A stretch of DNA of 64,000 nt from Collybiopsis luxurians FD-317 M1 (Eukaryota > Basidiomycota > Agaricomycetes > Agaricales > Omphalotaceae), in contig KN834782.1 in assembly GCA_000827265.1 (NCBI GenBank), positions 298,192 through 362,191 of the forward strand. Direction: 5' to 3'. A program made the position numbers and the translations under genes. How positions within the stretch are numbered: the stretch's first letter is position 1; each line of letters starts with the position of its first letter. The notes under the pieces are model-generated. The model saw nothing but the letters and a program-made list of their open reading frames with translations. It was not told where the DNA came from and did not search any database. Shown piece by piece: positions 46,981 to 58,299 of this stretch.

Positions 46981-48857
46981 AGCGATTTTTCCATTCCTTT
47001 TGCATGAACTTTGTAATTTTCGTTATTAAGATTATACTATTGCGACAATCCCATGGTGCGCATAAGGGAACAAGTCATCGTAAGTTCGCAACATTACCGT
47101 GAAATTACCTTAAAGAAACGCCAGAACAATAGAATCACTTTAAACAAATGCTCTTTTATCATTTGTTTAAAGTAATTTCAGTGTAATTGAGTGAACAATT
47201 TCTTTGCGGTGTATTCTACAAAAGGCCCCATTGCCTTTGCCGTGTCCCCTGAGTCTCGACTTGCCTTGTAGATGGAACGAACCCCTTACAACCTAGAGCT
47301 GTTTAGCCAAGCACCAATAGCAAACAGGAGCCTGCATTATTGCTTGATAATATAGTCTGAGTATGTAAGTGGAAGTTACTGCGATGAGCTCCGGAGAGCG
47401 AGTCAAAAGGCGCTTGCCACAGCACAGAAGTTAAAGCTAATCCAAGAAGATCATTCCTCCAGTGTGCTTCTCAGTCTACCTATCCGATCCTGCCTTGTTT
47501 GGACGGAGGAAGTTGATACTACTAACAAAGATCGGATTCCATAGTGTAAAATAGAAGACAGAGGGATGGAAAGAAAGCCGAGATACAAAAAGACAAAGAA
47601 AAAAAAAGCCGTAAAAAGAGACTAGTTTCGTTCATAGGATCTAAGCAGATCTTCTGCCTTGGAGATCGTTAGTCCCATCGCGACTGTACCGATTTCCGAT
47701 TTGTCAATTCAGAGCCACATGTGAGTTTTGAACTATAGATTGAACGAGTGGCAGGGATAGGAATTCTGGATGCCGACAACAAAAGCGGATCCATGATGTC
47801 AAGGAAGGGATGATGGGGCAGGGACATGGGAGTGGGCTCAGTGTGTGTTGAGCAAGCGGAATCTTAGATAGATGCGGTAGAAGGGGAGAAGGCGTCATCG
47901 GAAACTGATTCGGGCTGAAAAATATTAAACACCTTATTAGGCAAAGAGCCAGGGGAGCCAGAAGACGCCTGACTCGGACCCACCAAGAGGGTAGGCACCA
48001 ACTCAGGAGTTCCATCACACTTATGATAATTTTGTGAATGTCTGATTGGCGAGATGATTGCCTGAGAAAGGGTCAGGTACGCATCGCCAAAGGTTCTTCC
48101 AGCCAATCCAGCCCATGATGATATCTTCATGATAGGCTACATCAATGAATGCCGTGGAAAAGACAAAAGGACAAAAATACATACACGAGACTCAAAAAAT
48201 CTATTTGAATGCAAAATCGACAAGATTTGAAAATGAAAATGAAAAATCAATTGTATAGCAATATTTCGAATAAATCTATGTACCTGAAAGGTATCTTGTG
48301 CTGTGTTCTTGCCATTTTAAAACAGGGTGATGCGATGAGCTGCATCATTGCGAACCCATTAGAAACACATTAGAGCAGCCTACCGCTATCCAGTGTCAAA
48401 GTGAGCGATGACAACGGCAGTTTCTTTCACATTCTTGTGCATCTGATTCGCTGATGCAGATCTTTCCTAATGACAATTAGAGATTGTTCAATGTAAAGAT
48501 TTGTAGTGAATTATACAGGAGTACCGTTGAGTAAGGAGTACATGTATGACCATTACAAAGTAGCTCATTCACCAGATATCTAGAGCTTTGTTGTCGACGC
48601 CCGCAGTTTCTCGCAACATCTGAGGTAAAATGATGATCATTGTGAAGAATTCACGCGTCAGGGTGGCAGAAAAGAACAGAAATTGAAGTCTTTCACTTCC
48701 GATACGCGACTACCGGTGTTCTCGTACTATCTTGAGGGGAAAAGCCGACGTGCGATAGAAATGGAAGTAGAGGCGAGAAAAGCAGTCAGCTGCCGCTGCA
48801 TCTTGCCTGGACAAAGTTTATATAAGGTCGCACCTTGATAACGAGAAGCGTTCGGGA
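46981..48857. other. intergenic region downstream of the P450
   Basis: No supported gene. A minus-strand 88-codon frame at 47,864-48,130 is possible but without motif. A 14-bp perfect hairpin is at 47,137-47,173. Confidence 0.4.
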
Positions 48858-48910
48858 GGTTGGGTTAGGGTTTGGTTAGGGTTGGTTAGCAGTTAGGGTG
48901 GGGGTTTGGG
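48858..48910. repeat. TTAGGG-like degenerate repeat
   Basis: The stretch holds GGTTAGGGTTTGGTTAGGG and related units in the orientation opposite to the CCCTAA runs at about 40,840-40,975. A GC-rich GGGGCGGAGCCCC palindrome follows. It is too short and irregular for a telomere and resembles interstitial repeat debris. Confidence 0.5.
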
Positions 48911-49259
48911 GCGGAGCCCCCATAGTTAGTGAAGAAAAGTTCCAAGTCCATATTCGCATGCCATAGTCGGTAAGCCTGATATGTTTGAGATAAGATTGCC
49001 AAGCTTATGTAAAGTTTGTGCGGGCAGGATATCTCCGCGCCAGGCGCTGAGAGATAAGGCTTTGATAAATTAAGCGCTGAGAAGATAAGACAAGATATCA
49101 TTATCTGGCTGACATAAACTTTGTAGACGCTCCTGAAACTCTTGTACAGCTTGCTCGGATACGGTGTCATCGACGCAGACAGCTAGCAAGAACATTCTCA
49201 TTGCTTTGCGGCGTTAACCACACACTATGCAGCAGTGGAATTGTCACTGATCTGACTGA

Positions 49260-49510
49260 AGCATTCCGGTTCTACCCATCAAGGAACGTCCCGAATTGAA
49301 AACAATTTCATGCTGCCCAGGCTTGGCTGCTCGTCGAGCTCAAAACTTTAGGAAAACTCTAGACGTGGTGCATGTTTAAGAATTTGGGTGGGATTCGAGA
49401 GATATGTGCATAGCTAGAATGGGTACGTCTAGCTCTCTATTACGTCCTATAGATCCTGTTCTCATTATCTCCATTTTAGGCCGTGTAGTCATTACGATGG
49501 TTCACCTACA
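49260..49510. repeat. degenerate dispersed repeat, copy 1
   Basis: It resembles 54,110-54,400. Shared blocks are ATTGAAAACAA, CGAGCTCAAA, GATTCGAGA followed by ATATGTG, and CATTATCT-like ends. No coding function is seen. Confidence 0.45.
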
Positions 49511-49789
49511 AAAACTTTGAACAAGCACTGCGTTCTAAATTTCTCAAATCCAGGCAATCATCAATTCCGTTCAGTCAGAACCTTCCGGCTGTTCACTGAT
49601 ACCCTTGCTCCTCTTACCGTATCTTCCTCTTCCGCTCGGATTTCAAGGGTACACGGCATTTGCAGCCGCTTCCTTCAACTGTTGCGATGCATGTTGAATC
49701 TGATCTTGCACACGCAAATACCAACGACTCCCCTGCTACTACTCTGATACCTTTTCACTTTGAAGCTGCACTAGTCTTCTGCAACTTCT

Positions 49790-50690
49790 GCGAGACTCAA
49801 ACGGCCAAAATGACCACCGCCGGGGTCTTTGACACTCGGAGCAGAACTTCGTCCCGGCTGAACACATGCGCTTGGGAGGCGCTCATGGCGAGTGACGGGG
49901 AGACTGATCCGTTTAGAGATGATAGAGCAGGAGGGGCTGCCGGACGGAGGGGGGGCGACGTATCATATGAAGGGGCAGGTTCCGCAATTGGGGTGGGGAT
50001 TGAGTTCAAGGGTTCCGAGTATCGAAGCGACCCTTGGGATACTTCAATGTTCACTTCGGTGGGCACAATTCTGAGGATCGTTTTGAAGATGAGATGATAC
50101 TCGGGCACGGTATACATACGGCTCAGGCGACAAATACGAGGAACACGAAGAGGGTACCGCCGGGAGACCGAAGGGTCTGGACAAGCTTTATGCCCCAAAG
50201 TACAAAAGGGACAAGTCGTCCTGACCGCTGCCTACTTTGTCCCCGAACGGACCTAGCGCTTCGGTTCCCTCTCCATCGTTTCCTACTCCTACTCCTACTC
50301 CTCCCGATCCCGTTTCCTGTCGAAGTCCAGCATTCTCACAGCGACTACAAGTAGGACACCTGGAAAAACAGGGGCGTTCATCGAGAGAGAGCGCGCGACG
50401 TCTCCATTATTGAATGCATCTCGGCCAAGGGACCTGCTCTCCCCGTCCATGTCCCCTACCCTGTTAAAGATCCCAGTGAAAACTGGGTACCTTCCGTTCC
50501 ATCTTCCGCTCCTTCGCATCAACCGCGTCGTCCGAATTGAATACGCCCTTGTCGTCTACTCTCAATTCCAGCGCCTCCTGCTTCTGCTGCGAAACTGCCA
50601 TCGAAAACGATTCCTGCTCCCCCTACAGTAGGGATCGACGGTGAATTCGATGAGGACTCGATGAGTCATAGCCCTTCTCTGAACCGGCGT
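49790..50690 (+). pseudogene. relic of the 3' half of the Msb1-like gene
   Basis: The sequence parallels about 30,190-31,640 of the intact gene with large deletions. Matching blocks include CCGGCTGAA, GGGGAGAC...GATCCGTTTA, GGGTTCCGAGTAT, CACGAAGAGGGTACCGC, GACAAGCTTTATGCC and TACAGTAGGGAT. Frames are broken and no domain is intact. It lies directly upstream of the intact paraoxonase-like gene, as the parent lies upstream of the broken one. Confidence 0.8.
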
Positions 50691-51342
50691 GCTCGTTGAC
50701 GTTCAGTGCAAGTACTACTTGTCATTCAACCCATGACTTGTGCTAATGAACTTTCTGATGCAGGCCCCAGGGATTCTGCGATGACACAATTCCTTACTTC
50801 TTTCTTGTCCTTTCATGCACATACCATATCTCCCTCGCTCTACCTGGTCGCATGACTGCTTTCCATGTTGACATTGCCGTGGTTTCGCAACATGTTTGTT
50901 TCCTCTTGCGTTAATTTTTTCAGCTTCCTTGAACGAATGATACCCAGTGCTAGGTTTGATGTTTTTTTAATCTATCTACTTTTAACCACACAGTCGTATT
51001 TGCTCCTTTTTCCTCTTATGGGTAATTTAGTACACCTCTCTGTTAGTGCAAGTTTTCACGTGTACCCTTGACCGCAGGCTTACGCTGACTCTGTGTGCGG
51101 CTGGTGGGGGAGGTCTTGTCCTATGAACCTCTCTGCTCCGCATGCTTCATGATCGTTTGTTTCTGGCTTCCGGATGGCTCATGTAGGAGTGCTGGGAATG
51201 ACGCAACTTGGCATCCCAGCTTTCACGATGGCATCAGTTACGTTACGTCAGTCAGAAAGGGATGTGGATGTCATATGATATTACTTTAAATAGAGCATAA
51301 AAACGATTCGCAACGGGAAACACATATTTATCTCTTTCTTCA

Positions 51343-52918
51343 ATGTCTGCTACTTCTATCTCAGCCCTTGGCTTGACAATCGCGCTGCTAGCAGTTCTCT
51401 ATCAAGTTTACTTGAGCACTCTGCTCAATGTCATGGGTGTGTTTCGCAAGGTGGAAACATTTGGGCTAGACGAATCTGCTTGCAAGAGAATACCGGAATT
51501 GCAAGCTTGCGAAAGTAGGCATTCAATGTCCTATAGTGAGCTGAATTGGCACAACCCATCCTATTTGCTTCTCAGAGATTGTCCTTCACCAATCTACGGG
51601 TATTCTATATCTTGCCTGCTCTAACTTACAAAGTCGACTACGGTGGAATCCACCTGTAGAACTGTTTGACGTGGAAGGAAAATCCGCCAATGACTACGTC
51701 GCTACATATGATCCTGTAACGTCAAGTATCACCCGTCTCACACTTGTTAATTTCGACGGAGATCTTTCAGTACACGGAATGGATGTTGTGCCATCTGATA
51801 TTCCAGGCGAGATATACGTGTACATGGTGAACCATCGCGCTCCACTGGGACAGGACCCACGCGTAGTCGGCGCTGATTCTGTCATTGAAGTGTTCAAGAC
51901 TAGAGTTGGAGGAAAACAACTACACCATGTCAGGACAGTCGCGGATCCTATAATATTAACACCCAATGATGTTGTGGGCCAACCTGGTATAGCCTTCCGG
52001 AATCCAGAGTAACTTTTTGATCCGAAAACTCACATTATTATCAGATGGGAAAGCCTTTTACTTCACGAATGACCACAGCTCGAAGGTGGCATTTGTATGT
52101 TTTTGTTTTTTTTTTTTTTTTTTTGTTTGTAGGAGACCTTGAGAATTGACCCTTTATGCCTTAGGCTCGTCTTTGGGATAGATTCTTCCCAACCACCAAC
52201 ATCGGATACTGTCACCTTGACCACGGCTGTAAAGTAGCAGCTTCTAAATTTCTCGCCAGCAATGGGATTACCAGAGCTTCAAATGACACAGTATATGTCG
52301 CGAGTACTGCTGGTGGCGCAATCGCGGTCTTCCAAAAGCAAACCGATAATTCCCTACTTTTAACGGATACCATTCATATCGGTATTTACAAATGTGACTC
52401 TCTGAAGAAACCAAAAAACTCACCTTATATATTATTGATAGGTCAAGCCTTGGACAACCTTGCATTGGACTCGCGAGGCAACTTATGGGTGGCTGGTGTG
52501 TCATAATTTTACTGCCAAATGAATAATGTGAGGTGAACAGATATCAGCATTTCCCAAACCCTCAGATACCCTTCGACAGATCATGAAGGATACATCTCAT
52601 ATTGCACCAACTGCCGGTTTTCAAATATCTGCCAATACTGGCCCAGACTTGTTGCATGGCCATGGGTATAAGGTCGAAAAGGTTTAGTTTTGACTCCAGC
52701 ATAAAGTGGCAGATAAATTCAACTTCTCGCCTTAGATTTTTGAAAACAATGGAACAATTGCCTCGGGATCAACCTCAGTTGTTTACGATGCTGAGAGAGA
52801 ATTGCTCTTCATGAGCGGTACGCCGTCCGTTGCAACTCGAATTGAAACAGGTTCTTACATTCAAGTAGGAATAACATCTTCTCATTTGACTGTTTGTCAC
52901 AAGTCGCGTGGAAATTAA
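51343..52918 (+). CDS. paraoxonase/arylesterase-like enzyme, intact copy
   Basis: A multi-exon gene for a six-bladed beta-propeller esterase/lactonase. It starts MSATSISALG at 51,343 with a membrane anchor (TIALLAVLYQVYLS). The first intron begins at 51,515. Later exons read IVLHQSTGILYLACSN, HGMDVVPSDIPGEIYVYMVN, DGKAFYFTNDHSSKV, YCHLDHGCKVAASK, LDNLALDSRGNLWVAG and FENNGTIASGSTSVVYDAE. It ends SGITSSHLTVCHKSRGN at 52,918. All junctions use GT-AG and keep frame. The family coordinates calcium and hydrolyses lactones and esters in the secretory pathway. It arose by duplication of the segment at 30.2-34.2 kb and may act on a lactone or ester of the local metabolite, which is inference. Confidence 0.8.
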
Positions 52919-55684
52919 AGCTTTGACCATGATAACCACAACGTTTCAACTTCGTATGATCGAACGATAATGCTGGGTTATCGATTTACTGTATTTAGCA
53001 TTTGCTTCGAATACTAAAGTACGTGCATGTGCTAATTCAACTCAGTTTTACTTCAATCTGCCTAGAATTCCAAAAAAAACTCGCTCGGGTAGCCGTGCGT
53101 GGTACTACTTCCCTCGAACCCTCCCGAGAAAGACCTCAGACATGTGCTGTACTTGAGTCGATGTCGGATGCATGCGGTTTGCATGCGTAGATGTATCATT
53201 GTGTCAATTGACCCGTAGCGAGCCATCATGCAACCACTCTGTCCAATCCGCATGATCTATGTCACAACATATGCCAGCGCAAATTGATTTATGCCACAGC
53301 CCAGTCATTATATAATGTTCTTCACCTTGCTGGTAATCCTGTCATGCTAAACGAATGCACAACTGATGATACTCGTTTGGGTAGTTCAATCAGGATTAAG
53401 CCTGAATATATACACATCATTCGAAGGTGGCTGGAATTTCTGGATCAAATTTCTCCACTGTTTGGTTTGGTTTCGTGACCGCTTAATCGGTGATACCAAT
53501 TCCAAACACTGCTACATTTACGTTCACTGCGATCACCGTGTGGCCTTACGCCAACTTCCCTCGATATTCTCACGCTACTTCCTCCTCTTCAGTGACGTCA
53601 ATCAAGACAACCCTGCCCAGGATAAGGATATGTTCACTTCTTAGGATTCTGGACAACCTCGCTGCGGCATTTTTTCCATATTCAGCCCCATTCTCCGAAA
53701 TCTCATCGCTCTATGTGCCCCTCCATTTAGGATTACAAAGTCTTGTCCAAGTTGTATCTCGACGAACATCTAAAAATTGAACGTGGACGCGGTTTGTGGG
53801 ACGCGAGTTGATCTCATGTGCTAATTATCTCACGCCACTGGCGCGTCAACTCGTCAACTGTTGAACCAGGTTGAGCCTGAGGGTTGACTTCTACTTCCAT
53901 CTTCTCTTTTACGGCCAACTCGAATATCGGCTTCAGCAACGTAAACACCTATAGAGCCCTTTTCGGCATTGACCACATCAGTACATCCCATTTACACTAT
54001 GCGACGGTGAAAGGCTACCTGTACATTCCGGCCTCGTAATAAGGGGGCTCCCATCCTTTTGTTAACTACGCCCCCAGTATTTCGGTGCTGCACAAAAATC
54101 CCGTCAAATCATGAATCTCACAGACTGGATTGAAAACAAGTTTGTGTTGCTCAGCTTCGGCTGCAAGTCGAGCTCAAATTTTAAATGTATAACTCTTTCT
54201 TTATGGTGATTAGAGGAAGGAAGCAGGCAGAAATTAGACAAAGGTAGGTTATAAGCATAGGTGTCCGATAAACAAGCTGTATATGTTTCTCCGTTTGGCG
54301 AGATCGAGGGTTCGACTGAGATTCGAGATATGTGTGTAGGAATGTCTATTACTCCCCGTAAATTCTGTCCTTATTATCTTCCTGGAAAGTCATGCCATGT
54401 AGTAGAGGAAAGGGAAAGGAACGGGAAGACAGGATTTCCTGCTCAATTCGTACCGACAGATGCACTCGCACGCAAACAAAAACCTACAACAATCCGTACT
54501 TCAGATACGACTGATGATTTGTTGGTTCACCGCTGCTCTATGTAGCTCTTCACTATATCGCCGCACCCATCTGGTTCCTCAGCCGAAAGAGCAAGTAGGA
54601 GATGTATCTCACGGAGTGGTGTGACTGGAGATATTGCATGGCCCAGACCTGACATTTCGGGCTCTCAAAAGAGGAATCAAACGGCAGGTAAGACAGAGAT
54701 CGTCGAAAGCAAGAGGTGAGCAAGATCTGGATCGGGGAGACAGCGATACTCACACCCTCTGCCCTTGCCTTTGACTATCACCGTCGCAATGCTTCTCACT
54801 CAATCCAGCCTCATTCTGCCCATCATTTTGCTTGAAACGTGATAGAGCTGCTGGTTTCTATTTTAACTTTTTTACATCCAGATTCTAGGCTACCTGGTTT
54901 CCTTGTTCTATGTCGGCGATACGTCGAATGGCGAACTTTAAACTTTTTCCCACATCTCTTTTTTTCCTTCATACAGGTGATCCCCCCGCCAGCGGATCGT
55001 TCAAAGCTACCACTGTCTTGCGCATTAGCGGGCAGTTTTAATGAGCTACCAAATCAAACTTATATAAATTAAGTAGTCAAAACTGATAAATGGATCCGGT
55101 GATTTCCAAACAAAGTCGGATTTACACTACATAGTAACGTACAGGGAAAGATAGCCAGGAGTTAATAAGACAAATCTGTTCCACAAAATATTGGCTGCTC
55201 GACGTCGGTTTCTTGCTATTACCCGAGCCGCTTCATAAGGGACGATAAGGGACGGGATGCTCTGATGAAGTGAGCGTGTCGGTGGTGTCGGTGTCAACGT
55301 TGACATGGAGCCCAAGAATAATATGCTTATGTAAAGGTTCATGTGTTTTATTTTGAACTATTTCCGTCGCCTTGAAAACAAGACTAAACTTGACATCGGA
55401 CGTTGTAATAAGCGTCAACAAGCCGAAGAGAATCGCTACGTCTTAAAATGTGAATCTTGCTTCTGATATCTATCATTTAACTGTTTGACACACATTCAAC
55501 AAAGCCGTATTGAATCTGAATTGGCCTGAGTAATCAGCATTTCAAGGATTTTCAGACGGATCACTACCAGACTCTATTAAAATATTTTTGTCTTCAGCTT
55601 AGGCCGAGGATGTATATCGAGCACATGAGAGCTTTTCTTGTATAAATACCATGAGAAGGCTGCAATCCGTTCCCAGGAACAGAC
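52919..55684. other. intergenic region with a second copy of the 49.3-kb repeat
   Basis: No supported gene in 2.8 kb. Frames such as 53,490-53,780 and 54,261-54,545 have no recognised motif. The part 54,110-54,400 is similar to 49,260-49,510. The last 200 bases are the likely promoter of the acyl-CoA oxidase-like gene. Confidence 0.4.
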
Positions 55685-57741
55685 ATGACCTCGCAACTTC
55701 TCCGGAGTCCGCTCTTTGCCCCAGATTATCAAGCCTTAAGTACGCAGGCTTCTGCCCAGCGTTCATATAAACGGGCAAATGCAATCGCGTCCATTCATGG
55801 TATGAACATGTTTCAATTCATATGCCATGATGATATAATCTTTCATTTAAGGACTGTCGGCGCATGATATCCATACTATGTCACAAAAATTTTGGGACTT
55901 GCACCAAGATCCAATAACATGCATCGATGGAGCTGCTACCACCCTTCTAACTATTCAGTATAACTTGGTTGTAGGAACTCTGACCAGGATTAATCCAGTC
56001 GGGTACCCGGACATTCCTAAGCTCATAAAGGATCTGCTCAGTTTCAAACTTATGTAAGAGTCTTGTTCACAAAAATGAGCAGCTTCCATACTGAATGAAC
56101 ATAGTGGTCAATTTTGTTTAACCGAACTCGATCATGGACTGGATGCATTCAATCTCGAAACAAAAGCAACTCAGCTTCCCAATGGAAAGTTTGATCTTCA
56201 TACACCACATCCTGGAGCTGCAAAGTATGAATTTCTAGATCCTAAGTTTATCCGACTGCTCATTCAATACACTTGATAATCGAGATTTATGCCTCCTACG
56301 GTTCCCGTTCTATATGTTCCTTGCACCGCAATCGTGTTTGCAAGACTTTTTGTGGATGAAGAGGATTTGGGTCCCGCGATGTTTCTAGTTCCCCTCAATG
56401 ATGGCCGTACCATGTATCCCGGTGTCACTGCCAAGTCAGTATAATAGCTTTTTAATTGGTACATTAATTGACTAATTTTAACTTCATATACTTAACTTAT
56501 CGAAGGTTACTGCCTCCTCGAGGAGGTTCTTATCCTGTAAACCATGCACTCACCACTTTCCAACATGTGGAGTTGCCGTCATCCTCTTTGCTCAGAATCC
56601 ATGACACCACTGGGCAACAAAAATGCACGCATTCCCAATTTATGGATATAATTTGGCGCGTAGCAGTAGGTTCCTTGTGTTTAGGATCTATTGCAATACC
56701 AGCTCTTCAAATTTCAGCCTTTATCGGAATTAAGTATGGCCAGAGAAGATCCGTTGAATCAAAGTCAAGCAGTGATCGCTCTCCCCTACTTTCTATCTCT
56801 ACCCATCAGAAGCCAGTTTTTACAGCATTGGCTCAGGCATATGTATTGAAGGCATTTGCGAGTTGGGCTATCACTATATTTGCGGATCCCAGTATTGATC
56901 ACCAAATTCGGCGTGGGATAGCTGCTTGCGCCAAAGCCGTGATGGCACAACATGCTCAGTCAGCGCATTTGGCCATCTCTAATCATTGTGGTGCTCAGGG
57001 ACTATTTGCTTATAACCAACTCTGTAACCAACATGTAAGTTCTTTAGTTAATCTGAAAAATGCTGAGGTATAGTGATGGAAAATTTTCGTAGAGTGAATA
57101 TTGCGGTATAAGCATAGCAGAGGGAGATCTCTTAGGTATTTATTAATTCAAGCCATTTGAGAAAACCCACCTTCTTAGGATGCTGCACTAGGGTTATCAA
57201 TAAGTGCTTATCTCTTCCTGATATATTCGCTTGAATTGGCTATCAATTTTTCACTTCAGAAACTGTTGCCGATCTAGTGCGTGGAAGGTACAGTCTTCCT
57301 ACTCCATACAACGGAGATCATTTGGTATCAAAACATGAAGATGCAGTCATCAACGAAGTACTCGAACTTCTCTCAGCAGCTGACAACCCTGTCCAAACAT
57401 TTTCCCGGCACGTATTGCCCCGGTGTTTGCATATTGTTGAAAGTATTGGTCACAGAATGGCATATGAAGCAGCCGTAAAAAGCGACATACCTGATTGCCT
57501 TATAGACATGTACCTCTGTCATATCATTGAGCTGGATATGGCATGGTATGTGGAAGTAGGGTTGGTCAGCCGGGCAAGCTTGAGCCAGTGGACCGAAGAG
57601 AATATTGTCAAGATATCCAATAATATTCAGTTGTATACACAATCTTTGGAGGTTGACAGATATGTCACTGCTCCAATTGTTTCAGACAGTTCATGGAATA
57701 GCTTTATGGAGAAGTTGCCAGTTTACACATCTCGTTTGTAA
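55685..57741 (+). CDS. acyl-CoA oxidase/dehydrogenase-like flavoprotein with C-terminal SRL
   Basis: The start MTSQLLRSPL is at 55,685. Exons give IHGLSAHDIHTMSQKFWDLH, LTELDHGLDAFNLETKATQ followed by FDLHTPHPGAAKFMPPT, LLPPRGGSYPVNHAL, a helical acyl-CoA oxidase middle region, IAEGDLL joined to GLSIK, and RGRYSLPTPYNGDH. All junctions stay in frame when the intron from 57,137 is ended after GCACTAG at about 57,192. The family uses FAD to introduce a 2,3-double bond into acyl-CoA. The last residues, TSRL, fit a PTS1 peroxisomal signal. Similar enzymes occur in fungal metabolite clusters, where they can shorten or desaturate acyl chains. Its substrate is unknown. Confidence 0.8.
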
Positions 57742-58299
57742 TCTATCTTCATTAAACCCCTCCATTCTATTTTTTTTCTTTTGCTGAAATGATATATGAT
57801 TGATTCTTTGTCTTTCACAACTGGGGTTGTGGCTTTCCGAAATTTCAAGGCTTATTTACCTGAGCCGTTGGTCCTCCCCTTTGACTCCAGCGAAAGAATT
57901 TGGAATTATAAGGCAGCCAAAACAACAAAAGACATGTAGTCTCAGTTTTAGCTAATGATGAACTGGCTCAAGAACTAGAGTCTGGTGGTGAATAGCTGGT
58001 TGTTATCATACAGTATTCAAGCTTACGTTCCAAGTTCACAAATTTGTATCTTTGCGAGAAAGTAGATATCATTCATACTCCAATCTTACAAATAATTCAC
58101 TGATGTTATCTGACTTCATACAGTTACCGGAGGCCGAGCTTTGAACTTGAACCTGGGTTGAGCCCCAGTACTGGCCACAAGCCACTTGATTTTTCACATA
58201 AATGTATAGGAGTCACCGGACAGATCAGATGATTGATACCTCAAGCCCTTTTAATGTACTGAGGATTTGCAGTACACAAACATAAATACATACAGGAAA
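57742..58299. other. convergent intergenic region
   Basis: It separates the acyl-CoA oxidase-like gene from the FAD monooxygenase gene, which converge here. Nothing else is supported. Confidence 0.4.

Noticed and set aside
53490..53780. 96-codon frame as a possible gene
   Set aside because: No motif or splice support, and composition is similar to neighbouring non-coding sequence.
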